Assembly: GCA_019095985.1 (NCBI GenBank)
Contig: CM032666.1
Coordinates: 5,311,968 to 5,375,967 of the forward strand
Length of the DNA: 64,000 nt
From: Streblospio benedicti
Taxonomy: Eukaryota > Annelida > Polychaeta > Spionida > Spionidae
Direction of reading: 5' to 3'
In this document: positions 44,001-53,470 of the stretch, piece after piece
How the letters are laid out: each line of letters opens with the position of its first letter
Position numbering within the stretch: position 1 is the first letter of the stretch
Notes under the pieces: model-generated
What the model was told of the DNA's origin: nothing
Databases searched by the model: none
What the model saw: only the letters and a program-made list of their open reading frames with translations
Position numbers and translations under genes: made by a program

Positions 44001-47000
44001 TCGCAGGTGGGGGAGCCTGGACTCCCACGATGAGGCAGTCATCGTCATCTCTGTCACTGTAGACAGATACGAGCTGGAAGGAGCAGATAAAACGTGTGAG
44101 GTGGCAGCTTTAACACATATTATGGGATGAGTATCAATATCGGCATATCAAAAGGAATTTCACCCCTGTAAATACATTTGCTGATAGTGTAATATTGTAT
44201 AAATGAGGGTTGGGATCTAGTTTATAAGATGCCAAAATATCGAGAATCCTTGATAGGGCTGCTTTAGCTACGTGACACATAGACATCATAGTGCAACAAC
44301 GGTCTAACTAGGAGAAATATTTTCAGAAGCAAAAAAAAGTTTCAGTATTCTTTTGTATTTAGCTTTACCCCCCCCCCATCTGAAAATATTATCAATTGTC
44401 TGGATTGCCCATGTAATTTTCAAGATTTCAACATTTTCAAGCACTGCCTCCAGCCTCTGAAAATCTAGTTCATGATAAATAATAGCTCCCTTATGTGGAA
44501 TTTTAGTTTTCAAAACATCAATAGAACTGAGAAACTTACATTTAGGCCTGTTCTTGCTAGCCTGGGGGCTAATTCATCATCCTAGTCTGAATCGGAGCTT
44601 TGCATGTAGTGCACCAATATCGCAGGCGGGGGAGCCTGGACTCCCAATCAGGTTTCATCTTAGGCAGTCATCGTCATCCCTGTCACTGTAGACAGATACA
44701 AGCTGGAAGGAGCAGATAAAATGTGTGAGATGGCAGCTTTAACACATACCCTAAACATTTGTGACAAAGCATTTCAAGCTTGAACCTTGAACATGTTATG
44801 GGATAAGTGATAATCAATATTGGCATATCAAAAGGTATTTCACCCCTGTAAATACATTTGCTGATAGTTTGATATCAGGGTCAGGATTAGGTGGAAATTA
44901 TTTATTTTAAGTGCTACTGGTCAGTAGCACTCAAAAACCTACTAGTCCTGCAAAAAAAATGTTCTTGACCTGTTTGCACAAACTCTGTACTTGTATGCCA
45001 AATTGACCAGAATTGTTACTCCTAAAAAGGACGAGTTGTTATAATATTTTACTCATCCTCCACAAGTTTTTACTAGTCAATAGAGCGGATGAGTGGCTAA
45101 TCCTGACTCTGTAATTAATATATAATTACGGAAAACCGGCTCTTACTTCTTTCCCCCCCCCCCCCTTACGAATCTCGGACATTTATCCCCCTTTGCTCTT
45201 ATCAGTGGCGTTTAAGGGCTTCAAAACTAGACCCGCTCCCTGCCTTACTACTGTGTGCATGTTGCCATATGCACCATACCTTTCATTCTCTACTCATTAA
45301 ATGAAATGATTCTCTACTCATTTAGGCGACTGCTTCACCGAAACAGCTTGGCAATGCTGATTCGACGAAAATGTGAAATTTTTCCTCTCCTGGCGCTCAC
45401 CACTACAGTTTTGTCACTTAAAAACTTCAACTTGCGCTACGTCAGTAATGTAGAAATCAGATCACAAGCAGCACACATTCAATTACGTCATCATTTATGA
45501 GAAAACTGGTTTGAAATGGTCAAATAATACCTGGCACTATAACTGGAAGTGGTGCCATATTGTTTTGTTTCCGGCCAGCCGTTAGTCAATTCGACGCAAT
45601 CGTTTATTGACTGATACAATGGTTTGTTATTACACAATTGTACACGGGTCAATCTGCCGAACAAAGGCGTAACAAAACCGCTATCATCCATTGGTCAACC
45701 TCCCGGGGACAACTAACCTAATCCATTGGTCAATCTAAATAAGGATGTATAAATTGTTTGGCGAAATAGCTTATGATTAAAAAGAAAACGAAATAAATTT
45801 TGATTAAAATATGTGATGAAAAGACTATTGACCTTGTAGTAACACATGCCGTTGCAATCTAAACCGAACAACAATGGATTTATTCTAATGTAAATAGATT
45901 TTCTGTTATAAACTAATACCACACATACATATAATAATAATGGATATAAATAAACTGTATGCACAATTGTATTAGAATAAAAAAATGGCCCGGTTTCCAA
46001 CAGTTTATGCCGTGTGTAGGCTGTTTTAATTGTCGGACTTCCATTATCGCCATGCTGGGGTGGCCTCTTAAAAATATACTCCCCTCAAAATAGACTCGGT
46101 AGGAGTCGGGCCAGCTAGTATTGTATAAATGAGGGTAGAGATCCAGTTTATAAGATGCCAAACTATCCCAAATTTTTGATAGGCCTTTTCGTGGAACAAC
46201 GGTCTGACTGAGTCTACATGACATATGGACATCATAGCGCACCAACGGTCTAACTAGGAGAAATATTTTCAGAAGCAAAAAAAAGATGAGTATTTTCTTA
46301 TATTTAGCTTTATCACTGGGGAGGAGGTATCCCGGCATGAAATGTTCTGATGTGATGGTTTTTTGTATTTAGCTTTATGGGTGTAAAATTAAAATTTTAA
46401 TTCAGTGTTGGACAGGATTATCCGTGGCCCTGCTACATCCTGTTAACATTTTACAAACAAAATATTCAAAACAATTACATCAGTATCAAACAAATAACTT
46501 ACACTGACAATATCTGTCCATTTAATTTCAAACCCATAGCTATACCAAAAATCACAAAATTTAGACCCTCAGCTATACTAAATTCACAAAATTTAGACCC
46601 ATCACTATACCTGAGATGTTTAAAAAGGTGACCCATAGATGGCACACCCGTACTACCCGACATATAGTAAGAACCCCCCCCCCCCCCAAGTGATGTTACA
46701 GATGTGTTAAGCAAATTACAAGAGAAAATAAATAAATAAAATAATAACCACAGGCATTTCCTGTCAAGGCCGCCATAGTTTCTGTATGAAAAGATGGGTT
46801 TAAGTCGTGTATTTTTTTGCTAGAAATGAGTAGTTTTTGCGCCTTCGAGGGCGCATCCGGTGCCTAAGTGTGATTGCATTTTACATACCCAGCCAATAAA
46901 GGGTTAAATAACATGTCAGAAATATTTGTAGTTACTTTGATTTAAACCGTTGAAGAAAGCTTTTTTTTTTTTTTTTTAATATAACAGAATATACTAACTT

Positions 47001-50000
47001 CATAACAATCTGGTATCCAATCTTCATACTGCAAATATAATTGTAACATTTAGTTAAAAAAGAACATCACATTCTTATCTATTTAATTACATTAAGTAAA
47101 TTTTAAAAAATCAGACTTGTCCATAGGACTGGTATCCTTAAAAATATACTCGTCCTAGCCAAAAGTGACACATTCAAATCAATTCACTTATGGATATAAA
47201 AGAATGGTCATGCAGTGCATTGAAACATTTTACAAAAACTTAGATTTACCATAGAATTTACTTAAATGTAAATAAATGTAATTTTAGCTTTAAATTTTAC
47301 CGTTACTGTTGTTTCTTTTACTGGTTTCTTTAACGTTATTTTCTTGTCTTCAGAAGTCTCCCTCTGGAAACAATTGATAGCAACGCTTTGATATTGAAAA
47401 TATGGCACAGAAATTAGAAAAAAAAAATGTTGGGGGTTACATTTCACACTTTGGCAACCAATGACTACCGGTATATATTCAATGAGTTACATGATTGGCT
47501 ATGAACCTGATGCACGGATCCGATGCCAAAAGCTGTATTGGGTCCGGATCCGATACAACATTTGGTCCATGTGCCATTGATGACAAATGGACCAGACTAT
47601 TTCATGAATTCTAACTTAAGATTCAATTAATGAAACTTATCATGGCTATATTATACTGTGAGATGTGAGGTATGATGATGGGAGGAACATGATGGGGGTG
47701 TATATAAACTGTTACGGACCTGTTTACTGGGGGGAGATTGAGGGTCGGATGGAAGACAGAGTAAAGGATAGAGAGGGAGGAGGGTGTAATGTGTTCCAAA
47801 TCTTAACTGTTTTAACCTGAGCCACGCCGGGTAGTCATCTAGTATTGTATTGTATTGTATTTATTGAGAGCCTTCTGATAGAAGAGTTTACATTACAATG
47901 ATTTAAGTTGTGAAACAGCAAATAAGAAAATATACATGAACTAACTTAATACATATTTACATGTAAAATAGCACCAGTATGCTAACAATAAGTACAGTAA
48001 TTAGGTTGACATAAAGGATACAATGTGAAATCTAACATTACTACAGTAAATCTTTTACTTCACTCTTGCAGGTCTTTTGTAGCATTATCATATGCAGTAA
48101 CCAAAGTATTTACATACTTTATAACAAGGTTGTATGTCACGTCCCATTCATTATTGTACTGTAAATAGAAACAATTAATCATAAATTTAGTTTTATCATC
48201 ATTATTCATAGAGTTTAGAGACAATTTAAGTGCTCTTGGACATGATTGAATGAGCTCATTCCATAACGGTGCTTTTTTATTACAATAACCTTCACACTGG
48301 AATAGTATACATGCGAGTCTGCTAGAGAGTTGAATAATTGTGAATTGCACAACACACATCTCTTTTTGCCAAATCTATGAACATTCAGCAGTACATGGAT
48401 AACTGAACTAATTGCCTTGCTTTGTTTAGTGTGTGAAGCATTATAATTCCACCAACAATTAAGATAAAGTTTTGGTGATGAGTTGACATCCAACCAAATA
48501 AATGACTTAAATGTTAATTTAGTAATCTTCAGTGACGCTGTCCAATGTCTACACACTTTTTCATAAACAATTCTTTTCCATTGGAGTATCGTCATACATT
48601 TTCCATAGAAGGTTGCATTTATTATATGAGTTAGTAAACCATATTTCATACTGGTAGAAAACATTGTTGACATTGGGCCATGGTTCAAAGTATTATTTTG
48701 AAAAAACCAAGCCAATTGTTTTATCAGCAAAAGTACCGTATATATATGTATGTATTACCTTCATTTTTGTCTCCTTTACAGTTTCTTTGTTTTCTTCGCT
48801 GAACTATTCTGTCTCTGGAAATAATTGATTGCAATGCTTTGATGTTGAAGAAATGGCAAAGAAATTTAATAAAGTTTTGAACCGTTAAGTTACATTTGAC
48901 ACTTTATATGGGTTTGTGTCTGTGTATAAAAATTAATTAAGGGCTTAGTCAATATTTTAGCTCAGCGCCGGTTACAATGTCATATGCGTTAATTTTTTAG
49001 CTTTATCATACATTGGCACATAATTTTGTGCGTTATCATGTCTTACCTTTTTTATTATTCCTATTTTTTCTTCATTCTGAAATATAAAATATATTTACAA
49101 ACTTTGTATTATTTTTATTTCTAAAGGAAAGACTAACATTATTTTAGGCCTTTACTTAACTTTGATTTTCTCTCTTATTACGGATCGTTTACAAATGACG
49201 TCAACTCATTTTTGGCCTTTTCTAGCCCCCACCCCCCACACCCGCGACATGGTTTCGCGATGACATTTAATAGTAATTTAACTGTTATAAATTATATAAA
49301 TACATTTGAATATATATGTCCATAATTTAGACATAATTTTGCAAATGTATTTAGGACATAAAGTAAACATGTTGATTTGATTTCAACTAGTAGATATATC
49401 ACAACTCACTTAACATGTCAGAAAGTAAGTTCAAACGCTGTTAAATAACTACACCTTTTTTCCCCAAAAGTGCTAGACCCCCCATGTCATTATAAAGTGT
49501 AATTTACCTCTATTATGTCACTTTGACTGTCTTTATACTGAAAGTAATTTTGCTCCAATGTAGAGGAGATGCAGGTAACCTTAACATCCCCATCGCCAGA
49601 TCAAGTCCTGTGAGCACAATTGCTTAGAGGGCTGTTTCTCATAAGCGCTTCCATTGCATAGATATTTGTTTGCTCTGCAATTAGACCAAACAATTCATCA
49701 GTGAAGAAGAGCTGAAAAAAATCTACAGGCAAATCATTATTCATTTCAATTTTCAGCCCAGCATTCTCCTGAAAATTTTCAAGCCAACATATAAGGGAAA
49801 TGGTGTTTCTCGTTCACATGAATTTTGTACACAAGACACAGCATCAACCTTGCCACGCTTTACTGAACTTGCACAAATCACTTGTGATATAGCACAGGCT
49901 ACTTTTAATCTAGCATGAATGTTCTTGTCGCCGCCGTCGTCGTCGTCGGGCCGTGCCGCCGCCGGCCGTCGTCGTCGTCGCCGCCGCCGTCGTCGTCAAA

Positions 50001-53000
50001 ACAGCCGCCGTTGCCGTCGTCGCCGTCGTCGCCGTCGGCCTGCCGGGCCGGCCGTGTCGTCGCCGTCGCCGCCGTCGCCCGTCACCGCCGGCCGTCGCTG
50101 CCTGCCTCGGCCGTCGTCAAGTCGGGTCAAGCTCGGCCGCCGCCGCTGCCCGCCGTCGTCGTCGCCGTCGCCGCCGCCGCGCCGCGCCGCCGCCGCCGCC
50201 GCTGTCGCCGTCAAGCCGTTGCCGTGCCAGATGCCGCCGTCGCCGTTGCCGCCGTCGTCGCCGTCGCCGTCAGTGCCGCCGGAAGCCGCCGCCGCCGCCG
50301 CCGTCACCGCCGCCATCATTATCATCATCATCATTATCATCATCATGATCATTTCTCGGTTTTCCGATCTTGCAGTAAGATGTATGATGTTCCTTAAGCA
50401 TAATATCAATTAATGTTAAAAGAGCATTGCTACTGGACCACTTCAAACTTTAGACCTAAAATGATCCCAAGAAATTTTTGTTGCTCTTGCAATACATATT
50501 TTTGCATCATTAATCCTACTTGAACTATCTTTCGTGCATCATCATTTTGGGCACGGCAGCTTTAGCTGCATTTTGGCTAGTGGTTGAGCTGGCCGTCTTG
50601 TTATGAATAACATAAAATTGCTTTCCTTCTTTATAGACTGACCAGTTGGGGTACGAATTCTACCAAATGATCTCTAAATCGACTATGATGTGGAATCCAG
50701 TCATCCATGCAGGGGTTTCAAGTTGTTCTAGTCTGTCTCTGTACAGTGTTCGTAGCTCTTGCAATGTGCAAATCTTATCATTGTTATCTTCCATGTATGC
50801 CACTATCTGAGCCATCACAATGGGATCATTTGTAATGTCTTTTTCCTGTCTTTGTGTTCTGAGCGATCAATAGATCTAGCTTCGTTGTTCAATTTTACGT
50901 AACATTTGTTGTGGTAGCATGCATCCATAGCCCTCATATCTAATGCAGTTTCAAGTTTTGCCATTAAGTCAAATCTTTTGTTTTTGATTGCATACTCTCT
51001 AAAAACTTTTCTCAATACTTTCAGACGATGCCTTATGCAGCTGATCATTTGAATCGATCTCTTTTTATGCAAATACTTGGTGCATTCAGGCTGCTTGCTA
51101 TCAAGACTAGTGGAAAAAGATGATTGTAATTTCTTTACAGGACTGATGAGATGTTTATCTTGATTATCAACATGTTCACGCTTTGGGTTCTGTTTTCTTT
51201 CAAAGACGTGATGAACTGAATTTCACATTGCATGAGTGATGGTACTTGGCTTGGTTTGATAGCAGAGTATTTGCAATACCTAAAACCAATTATGAAACTT
51301 CTACCAATTATTGAATATCAATTAATGTTCTTAGTAGTACACTGATGTATTTTATATTTTTATACCATCAGAAGATATATTTCGTTGGGCTTGTGCGGTG
51401 AGAAGTTGTGTTAATTAGACATATTGCTTATAAAAAGATAATTAATGGACAGTCATACATATATAGACACATACAGATACATCTTCAATTACTAGTACAC
51501 ATTTGCATGCTAATAGCAACTTGCTTGTACATAATATAATCAAATTAATAGCAAGTTGACTTTTACCTGATCCATCATTAAACACATATATCAACATCAA
51601 GGTAGATCTAGACCATTTGCAAGACATTTCAATAAATTTGCTTGTAATGTTTGATAAGCTGAATGATATTGTTCTTCTTATATGGATGGCACAACTCCTC
51701 ATCTTTAACAATTTGGCACAAACAGCACTTTTCCCAGTCAAATATCTTTTGTCATGGGATTTATTGCATGAACTGCATGAAATTTCAGCCATTATTTACA
51801 CACAAAAAATCACATATTCAATATGATAAATATTACATTAAACTTGCATGAAAAAATACCTTTTAAAAAGTATATCCCATGAAATAAAATAAATATATCT
51901 ATTGAGCACTTTATTAGCTTTTCACTAAGGTGCATACTTGAACAATGCAATGTTACTGTGTTGTTTTTTTTAAATATGGTTTTGATATCATATAACATGA
52001 CATTGTGGATATAATAAAATGTTGACAGAGTGCACTTGCATATAATTACTAGATATATAGTAAGATTTTTCTATCGCAGAGTTCAATGATATTATCGAAC
52101 GGAAATTTATGGCTAATTTTATATAAAATGTGCTTTATATCACTTACTTTTACTTTGATGCATATAATAATATCAGAAATGGACTTCTCATCATCAAATT
52201 ACTCAATTTAGAGGTATTACACATGATAATAGCAACTTTTAGAACTCAAAAATATAAAATTGTCCCTTTTCGGCGGCAGCCATATTGATTTCACGGTCAT
52301 TCGCTTATGTTATTGATTTTTTGCCGTTCCGTGACTTTTTTCAACTCTTGAGTCTATATCTTGGCGGCATGCAAAAATTCTATATTCTATCCAGATGTGA
52401 AGTATCATAGTGACATTGTGCAGATTGGGCCCCCACTAGTAGGGCAAAATGAAATAAAACAGCAAAAGTGTGTAATCTGAACAGTATTTTGTTACACACC
52501 CAGGTTTTTTTTCATGTAAAGTGCACCCATACTGCTTTTTAGAAGATGACACATTTTACATGAAAAGTACAAATAAATAATATCAATTACAAGATTACAA
52601 GATTCCAGGCAATTATTAATCCTACAATGGTTATTTCCTGTCCTCCTGAGATGACAACTTGTAGCAAAGTTACTAGGTTTGTTGATAACAATATATATGT
52701 GGTGGTTATTTCCTGTCCTCATTATCTCTGAGATGACAACGTCTTGTTGAATATATGATGTCTATACACATGAATTCCAATTTTGAAGAAGCTGTTTGCT
52801 GGTTTGCTGAATAGAAAGACAAAAAGAGAGAAAGACACACATTATATTTAGCTAAAAAACAAATACACAATGTTGCTGATTTTCATATATTCATATTTTT
52901 TTTGGGGGGGGGGTATTACTTACCGGTTGTTTTAAGTAAACTTGCTATTAAGAATAAATGCAATTCATGCACATTCACATAAAATCCATTTTGAAAGGTG

Positions 53001-53470
53001 CTGCCTGAAAAAAGAAAGAAGAGAGACACATTATATCTTAGCTCACAAATGCACAAAACTTTAGAACTTAATTATGCAATTTTTATTTTAATTAACTTGC
53101 TTAAATTTTACATCCACTTATTTTACAATCACTTGTATACACAATTTCATCATTAGATTCCGAAAACAAATTTAGACGAGAATTTAGTTTTCAAGGTAGG
53201 CAATTTACCTTGAATTGTCGTTCTAGAGTTGGAGAAGAGAATTCTTCATTGTCAGAATTTCTCCTAGACAGAGCAACTGGTGAATCATCTGCAGCATATG
53301 AAGCATCTAGCTCTTGATGGCAAAATGCTGGAGTTGGACCAGGGTTAGAGCGTTGCCTCAAAAAGTGACCATGATGCTCTTTGACAGAGTTTATCAAGTT
53401 GAGATTTTGACATAAGCAAAGAGGAAGATCATCTATCTGAACTTCAGCATTCACCATCTGCACTCTTGGA
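37047..53470 (-). CDS. Candidate unrecognised gene with short, partly duplicated exons
   Basis: Candidate exons on the minus strand, all with AG/GT borders: 53209-53470 (87 open codons plus one base, rich in Ser/Asp, with LPLCLCQNLNLINSV), 49047-49076 (30 nt, NEEKIGIIKK), 47301-47363 (63 nt, Lys/Thr-rich), 46999-47028 (30 nt, YEDWIPDCYE), 43921-44073 (153 nt, with SDRDDDDCLIVGVQAPPP and SSDSDSDDE), 39876-39980 (105 nt, Pro/Ser-rich, CVPVPSPSVFDVCEPSPS) and 37047-37192 (terminal, GQEQPVQANSPTGLEM, stop TAG). The first five can be read in phase 0 at their inner borders, and the last two join in phase 1; an exon linking the two groups is missing. No family is recognised. Whether these belong to one transcript is inference; several could be unconnected. 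Confidence 0.35.
37735..37866 (-). pseudogene. Degenerate copy of the acidic exon at 43921
   Basis: The 132-nt unit has the same splice borders (ccttccag / gtaagtta) and encodes the same start (LVSVYIDRDDDD), but the next codon is TGA where the 43921 exon has TGC, and its last part differs. Flanking intron (37572-37682) also matches 43756-43867, so the duplicated unit is larger than the exon. Confidence 0.6.
38035..38585. repeat. (TA)n run and a block with repeated ccggttaacc words
   Basis: A ctatat/(TA)n run at 38030-38080 is followed by a block whose two ends carry inverted ccggttaacc/aaccggtta words (38135-38150 and 38540-38575). It looks like a small inverted-end element of unknown family, with no coding capacity. 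Confidence 0.4.
38647..38750 (-). pseudogene. Degenerate copy of the Pro/Ser-rich exon at 39876
   Basis: It is near-identical to 39876-39980 with the same acceptor and donor, but it is one base shorter (near 38719-38721), so the Pro/Ser-rich frame is lost after about ten codons. The LINE fragment at 39150-39800 separates the two. Confidence 0.6.
39150..39800 (+). mobile_element. LINE 3' fragment
   Basis: Translation in changing frames gives a reverse transcriptase C-terminal region: words for FLKLKWI, FNMFKGSAPSYFTYF, then HYARTQGKNYFHLNGITDWN and LPQEIKTCENK, like the GxxxWNxLP..I pattern of CR1/Jockey-type elements. Frameshifts and stops interrupt it. A tail with aataaaatactttctgaa ends it near 39800. 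Confidence 0.7.
40066..42709. mobile_element. piggyBac-like non-autonomous element with TTAA target duplication
   Basis: TTAA stands at 40062-40065 and 42710-42713. The inner ends are inverted: ccctttattgacgg at the left and ccgtcaataaaggg at the right. Subterminal palindromic words gcgcc(t/c)t(t/c)gaagagcgc-like (about 40110-40127 and 42678-42697) are placed symmetrically. TTAA duplications with ends starting CCC are the mark of piggyBac elements. No transposase is seen in 2.6 kb, so it would be moved in trans. A third end of the family is at about 46842-46910. The interior holds a perfect CRE-like tgacgtca (about 40464) and no supported gene. Confidence 0.8.
43135..43265 (-). CDS. Possible Cys-rich exon, unrecognised
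   Basis: An open stretch on the minus strand encodes GKRPQKQSINGCIGCKTKNP followed by IIPCKRCEVKKRKCWHY, that is a CxxC...CxxC...C pattern that could bind zinc. It stops at a TGA near 43130. Possible donors lie inside it (gtgaag after KRCE, gtaggc near the end). It sits between the acidic exon at 43921 and the Pro/Ser-rich exon at 39876 and could supply the missing phase-1 exon of the candidate gene, but this is not shown. No family is assigned. Confidence 0.25.
44187..44370. repeat. Repeat unit shared with 46112-46320
   Basis: The words attgtataaatgaggg, ccagtttataagatgccaaa, aacggtctaactaggagaaa and ttcagaagcaaaaaaaag occur in the same order at both places. They are direct repeats of about 190 bp. 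The unit also carries C-runs at one end. No function is seen. Confidence 0.65.
44540..44702 (-). pseudogene. Second degenerate copy of the acidic exon
   Basis: It matches 43921-44073 with the same borders, but an inserted stretch (around 44648-44665) puts it out of frame after LVSVYSDRDDDDCL. The flanking intron is duplicated as well, with a period of about 620 bp from the intact exon. Confidence 0.6.
44870..46580. other. No gene seen
   Basis: Besides the repeat at 46112-46320 there is a C-run near 45154-45165 and otherwise AT-rich sequence. No supported exon or RNA gene. Confidence 0.4.
46112..46320. repeat. Second unit of the 44187 repeat
   Basis: It matches 44187-44370 in order and orientation, with about 20 extra bases in the middle (a gtggaacaacggtctgact piece that repeats a nearby word). 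Confidence 0.65.
46580..46700 (-). repeat. Dispersed C-run repeat, relative of 6965-7095
   Basis: In reverse complement it reads through the G-run, cttactatatgtcgggtag, gtgccatctatgggtcacctttt and catctcag, as the plus strand does at 6965-7095. No coding capacity. Confidence 0.55.
46842..46913. mobile_element. Solo end of the piggyBac-like family
   Basis: The words gcgccttcgagggcgcatccgg and ccaataaaggg-TTAA match the right end of the element at 40066-42709. No matching left end was found nearby, so this is a truncated relic. Confidence 0.6.
47838..48745 (-). mobile_element. LINE C-terminal fragment with (ATACA)n tail
   Basis: Two overlapping open frames (48215-48730 and 48060-48359) encode the poorly conserved end of a LINE polyprotein: ATFYGKCMTILQWKRIVYEKV and the zinc-type KKRCVLCN...ADSHVYY, then LFQCEGYCNKKAPLWNELI. 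A (TGTAT)n stretch at 47838-47862 is the 3' tail in minus orientation. A frameshift separates the two frames. The small degenerate exon at 48759 abuts its 5' side. Confidence 0.6.
48759..48814 (-). pseudogene. Degenerate copy of the 63-nt Lys/Thr-rich exon at 47301
   Basis: With the same flanks (caattatttccag before, gtaatac after) it resembles 47301-47363, but it is 56 nt long and has a stop in the frame that aligns (TE then TAG, then FSEENKETVKETK). The 5' intron flank (caatgcttt, ttgatgttga) is duplicated as well. Confidence 0.5.
49080..49915. other. No gene seen; worn C-run element
   Basis: At 49190-49260 and 49460-49500 there are gtttacaaatgacgtcaac plus C-runs and, facing them, ccccccatgtcattataaa. 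These recall the ends of the poly-G element at 11745 in inverted order but are too short to be sure. The rest is AT-rich. Confidence 0.3.
49928..50345. repeat. GCC/GTC trinucleotide tract passing into (ATC)n
   Basis: About 390 bases are built almost only from gcc and gtc triplets in one register, giving extreme GC and CpG content in an AT-rich region, followed by about 45 bases of atc/att triplets. Long open frames in several registers are a by-product of the triplet repeat and are not taken as genes. Origin may be repeat expansion; read error in the assembly cannot be excluded. Confidence 0.85.
50618..51130 (-). pseudogene. Remains of a transposon-associated gene (DxxYHxxC family)
   Basis: On the minus strand an open stretch encodes KRFDLMAKLETALDMRAMDA followed by CYHNKCYVKLNN. 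A shifted frame continues with DPIVMAQIVAYMEDNNDKI and ELRTLYRDRLEQL, and another gives HSRFRDHLVEFVPQLVSL. The order (YHxxCxxxxxN, a helix-rich IVAYxE segment, LYxxRLEQL, HSxRxxDxL) fits a family of proteins that I recall from invertebrate genomes as parts of repeated elements; its function is unknown to me. At least two frame changes show the copy is broken. A first exon starting MAEISCSSCNKSHDKRYL (51792 downward) may belong to it. Confidence 0.4.
51800..52920. other. No gene seen
   Basis: AT-rich sequence. A word ggcggcagccat at about 52272 resembles a patch at 285-300. Near 52625-52745 a gtggttatttcctgtcctc... gagatgacaac piece is repeated twice. At 52924-53004 an 81-nt stretch with good AG and GTAAGT borders is open in one frame (STFQNGFYVNVHELHLFL) but its phase does not fit the exon at 53209. 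Confidence 0.35.

Noticed and set aside
49915-50413. Four overlapping open frames of 130-165 codons rich in Arg, Ala, Pro and Ser
   Set aside because: They exist in every register because the DNA is a GCC/GTC triplet tract without stop codons; no start context, motif or splice support.
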